Below are positions 62,313 through 64,000 of a DNA stretch of 64,000 bases, one piece after another. Made by a program: the position numbers and the translations under genes. Position 1 is the first letter of the stretch; the number at the start of each line of letters is the position of its first letter. The stretch comes from Bradyrhizobium sp. B097 (GTDB lineage Bacteria; Pseudomonadota; Alphaproteobacteria; Rhizobiales; Xanthobacteraceae): contig NZ_CP152412.1 in assembly GCF_038957035.1 (NCBI RefSeq), positions 3,530,501 through 3,594,500 of the forward strand, written 5' to 3'. Under the pieces are notes generated by a model. It saw only the letters and a list, made by a program, of their open reading frames with translations. It searched no databases and was not told the origin of the DNA.

Positions 62313-63446
62313 ATGAATGACGCCATCAAGCTAGCCCCCGAAACCGCCTCGCTGGCAGCAAGTCTGCCGCAGCTGTCGGTGGTCGTCCCGACCTTCAACG
62401 AGCGCGACAATGTCACGGTGCTGTACCGCCGGCTCGACGCGACCCTGAAGGACGTGTCCTGGGAGGTCATCTTCGTCGATGACAATTCACCCGACGGTAC
62501 CTGGGACGTGGTGCGCGCCCTGGCGCGGAAGGATTCCCGCGTGCGCTGTATCCGCCGGATCGGCCGGCGCGGCCTGTCCGGCGCCTGCATCGAGGGCATC
62601 CTGGCCTCGAGCTCGCCCTATGCCGCGGTCATGGACGCCGACCTCCAGCATGACGAGACCCAGCTCCCGAGGATGTTCGCCCTGCTGCAGAGCGGCGAGG
62701 CCGAGCTCGTGGTCGGCAGCCGCTATATCGAGGGCTACAAGACCGAAGGCTTCAACAAGCAGCGCGCCGGCGCCAGCGCCTTTGCCACCGAGATCGCGCG
62801 CCGCTCGCTGAAGGTCGAGATCGCCGACCCCATGAGCGGCTTCTTCATGATCCGCCGCGACCGTTTCGAGCAGCTCGCGCCGCAGCTCTCGACCCAGGGC
62901 TTCAAGATCCTGCTCGATGTCGTGGCGACGGCGGAAGGCAAGCTGCGCGCGGTCGAGATTCCCTACACATTCGGTGCCCGCCAGCATGGCGAGAGCAAGC
63001 TTGACTCGATGGTCGCGCTCGACTTCCTTGGCCTGGTGCTGGCGAAGCTGACCAACGACGTGATCTCGCTGCGCTTCATTCTGTTCGCGGCGGTCGGCGG
63101 GCTCGGCCTGCTGGTGCATCTCAGCGTGCTGTTCATCGCGCTGGAGCTGTTCAAGGCGCCATTCCCGGAGGCCCAGGCCACCGGCGCGATCGTCGCCATG
63201 ACCAGCAACTTCATCCTCAACAATTTCCTGACCTATCGCGACCAGCGGCTGAAGGGCTTTGGCATCCTGCGCGGCCTGCTGCTGTTCTATCTGGTCTGCA
63301 GCGTCGGCCTGCTCGCCAATGTCGGCGTCGCATTCTCGGTGTACGACCAGGAGCCGATCTGGTGGCTTGCGGGCGCGGCCGGCGCGCTGATGGGCGTGGT
63401 GTGGAACTACGCGATGTCCGGGCTGTTCGTCTGGCGCAAGCGATGA
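62313..63446 (+). CDS. GT2 polyprenyl-phosphate glycosyltransferase fused to GtrA
   Basis: The 377-residue protein has an N-terminal DPM1-like GT2 domain (about 17-240: LSVVVPTFNERDNVTVLYRR, VIFVDDNSPDGT, AVMDADLQHDE, YIEGYKTEGFNKQR) and a C-terminal GtrA-like four-TM domain (about 250-375). It probably charges a lipid carrier with a sugar and flips it, feeding the GT39 enzyme encoded 7 bases downstream. ATG 62313 is taken. Confidence 0.92.
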   Translation: MNDAIKLAPETASLAASLPQLSVVVPTFNERDNVTVLYRRLDATLKDVSWEVIFVDDNSPDGTWDVVRALARKDSRVRCIRRIGRRGLSGACIEGILASSSPYAAVMDADLQHDETQLPRMFALLQSGEAELVVGSRYIEGYKTEGFNKQRAGASAFATEIARRSLKVEIADPMSGFFMIRRDRFEQLAPQLSTQGFKILLDVVATAEGKLRAVEIPYTFGARQHGESKLDSMVALDFLGLVLAKLTNDVISLRFILFAAVGGLGLLVHLSVLFIALELFKAPFPEAQATGAIVAMTSNFILNNFLTYRDQRLKGFGILRGLLLFYLVCSVGLLANVGVAFSVYDQEPIWWLAGAAGALMGVVWNYAMSGLFVWRKR

Positions 63447-63453
63447 CGGTGGC

Positions 63454-64000
63454 ATGAACGCGAACGAGGCGCGGCTGGCCCGGAACACCGCTCTCGCGGT
63501 GTGCGCGCTGGTCGTGTTGCGGCTGGCCGCCGCCGCATGGACGCCGCTGACCTTCGACGAAGCCTATTACTGGATGTGGTCGAAGGCGCTCGCCGGCGGC
63601 TATTACGACCATCCGCCGATGGTGGCGGTCGTAATCCGGCTCGGCACCATGATCGCGGGCGACACGCCGTTCGGCGTGCGGCTGGTGTCGATCCTGCTCG
63701 CGTTGCCGATGAGCTGGGCGATCTACCGGGCGGCCGAGATCCTGTTCGGCGGCCAGCGTATCGCCGCCAGCGCAACGATCCTGCTCAATGTCACGCTGAT
63801 GGCCGCCGTCGGCACGCTGATCGTGACGCCGGATGCACCGCTGCTGGTGGCCGCGAGCTTCCTGCTGTATTCGCTCGCAAAGGTGCTGGAGAGCGGCCGC
63901 GGCGCCTGGTGGCTTGCGGTCGGCGTCAGCGCGGGCCTGGCGCTGCTGTCGAAATACACGGCGCTGTTCTTTGGACCCGCGATCCTGATCTGGCTTGCTG
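63454..64000 (+). CDS. GT39 (ArnT/PMT-like) glycosyltransferase, N-terminal part (cut at right edge)
   Basis: The frame starts at ATG 63454 and runs off the window after 182 codons. It shows the GT39 start pattern: a TM helix, then TFDEAYYWMWSKALAGGYYD with the first catalytic acidic residues, HPPMVAVVIRLG, and further TM helices, and LIVTPDAPLLVA. Enzymes of this type transfer sugars from polyprenyl phosphate to lipid A or proteins. It follows the GT2-GtrA gene by 7 bases and should form an operon with it. Confidence 0.9.
   Translation, partial: MNANEARLARNTALAVCALVVLRLAAAAWTPLTFDEAYYWMWSKALAGGYYDHPPMVAVVIRLGTMIAGDTPFGVRLVSILLALPMSWAIYRAAEILFGGQRIAASATILLNVTLMAAVGTLIVTPDAPLLVAASFLLYSLAKVLESGRGAWWLAVGVSAGLALLSKYTALFFGPAILIWLA

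Overview
The window looks like a chromosomal segment of a high-GC alphaproteobacterium, most likely Bradyrhizobium or a close Nitrobacteraceae relative. This rests on base composition, codon use, the protein families present (DUF1254 clusters, pca and cox genes, a liv operon, class III cyclases, Tat-exported solute-binding proteins) and many intergenic palindromic repeats of the kind common in that group. Almost every gene is complete; the first (left edge) and last (right edge) are cut. I see no tRNA or rRNA gene, insertion sequence, prophage or CRISPR array.

Layout. 1-5.5 kb: three DUF1254/DUF1214 secreted proteins, a DUF3302 plus HlyD-type membrane pair and an SphA/MetA-like outer-membrane protein, all on +. 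5.5-8.7 kb: a Cache-HAMP adenylate/guanylate cyclase followed immediately by a Tat-exported SsuA/NMT1-type binding protein. 8.7-15 kb: aldolase, murI, cytochrome b561, agmatine deiminase, M20 amidohydrolase and purB. 15.1-19.5 kb: a NarL-type two-component system divergent from a three-gene MotA/TolQ/ExbB-like channel operon. 19.7-23.9 kb: small ORFs, a TetR gene behind a clear promoter/operator, a metallophosphoesterase coupled to a Ser/Thr kinase-UspA fusion, and rpe. 24-27.9 kb: an EF-hand protein, a P1 peptidase and a GMC oxidoreductase.

28-30.2 kb: a family 5 solute-binding protein and the GMC oxidoreductase lie behind a tandem glycine riboswitch on the minus strand. 30.4-35.5 kb: livH-livM-livG-livF-livK. 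37.4-40.3 kb: pcaB-pcaD-pcaC of the protocatechuate branch. 40.4-47.4 kb: coxG, coxS, coxM, coxD, coxE, two XdhC-type genes and a mocA-like gene, with no molybdenum-binding large subunit. 48-55.5 kb: a DAO-type oxidoreductase, a TetR-MFP-ABC efflux operon and a second membrane cyclase. 55.6-58.6 kb: GntR, MFS transporter and Tat amidohydrolase. 58.8-64 kb: a PhzF-like isomerase, a DUF72/DUF488 pair, small exported proteins, a GT2-GtrA fusion and the start of a GT39 transferase.

The least explained units are the channel operon with its two unrecognised partners (17434-19479), the phosphoesterase/kinase-UspA pair (20955-23170), the cyclase/binding-protein pair (5568-8697) and the glycine-riboswitch transport/oxidation operon. 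Two regulator genes (50484 and 55620) have a palindrome in or over their promoter and a -10 so close to the start codon that the mRNAs may be leaderless. Functional calls come from motifs and family knowledge read by eye; no database search was run.
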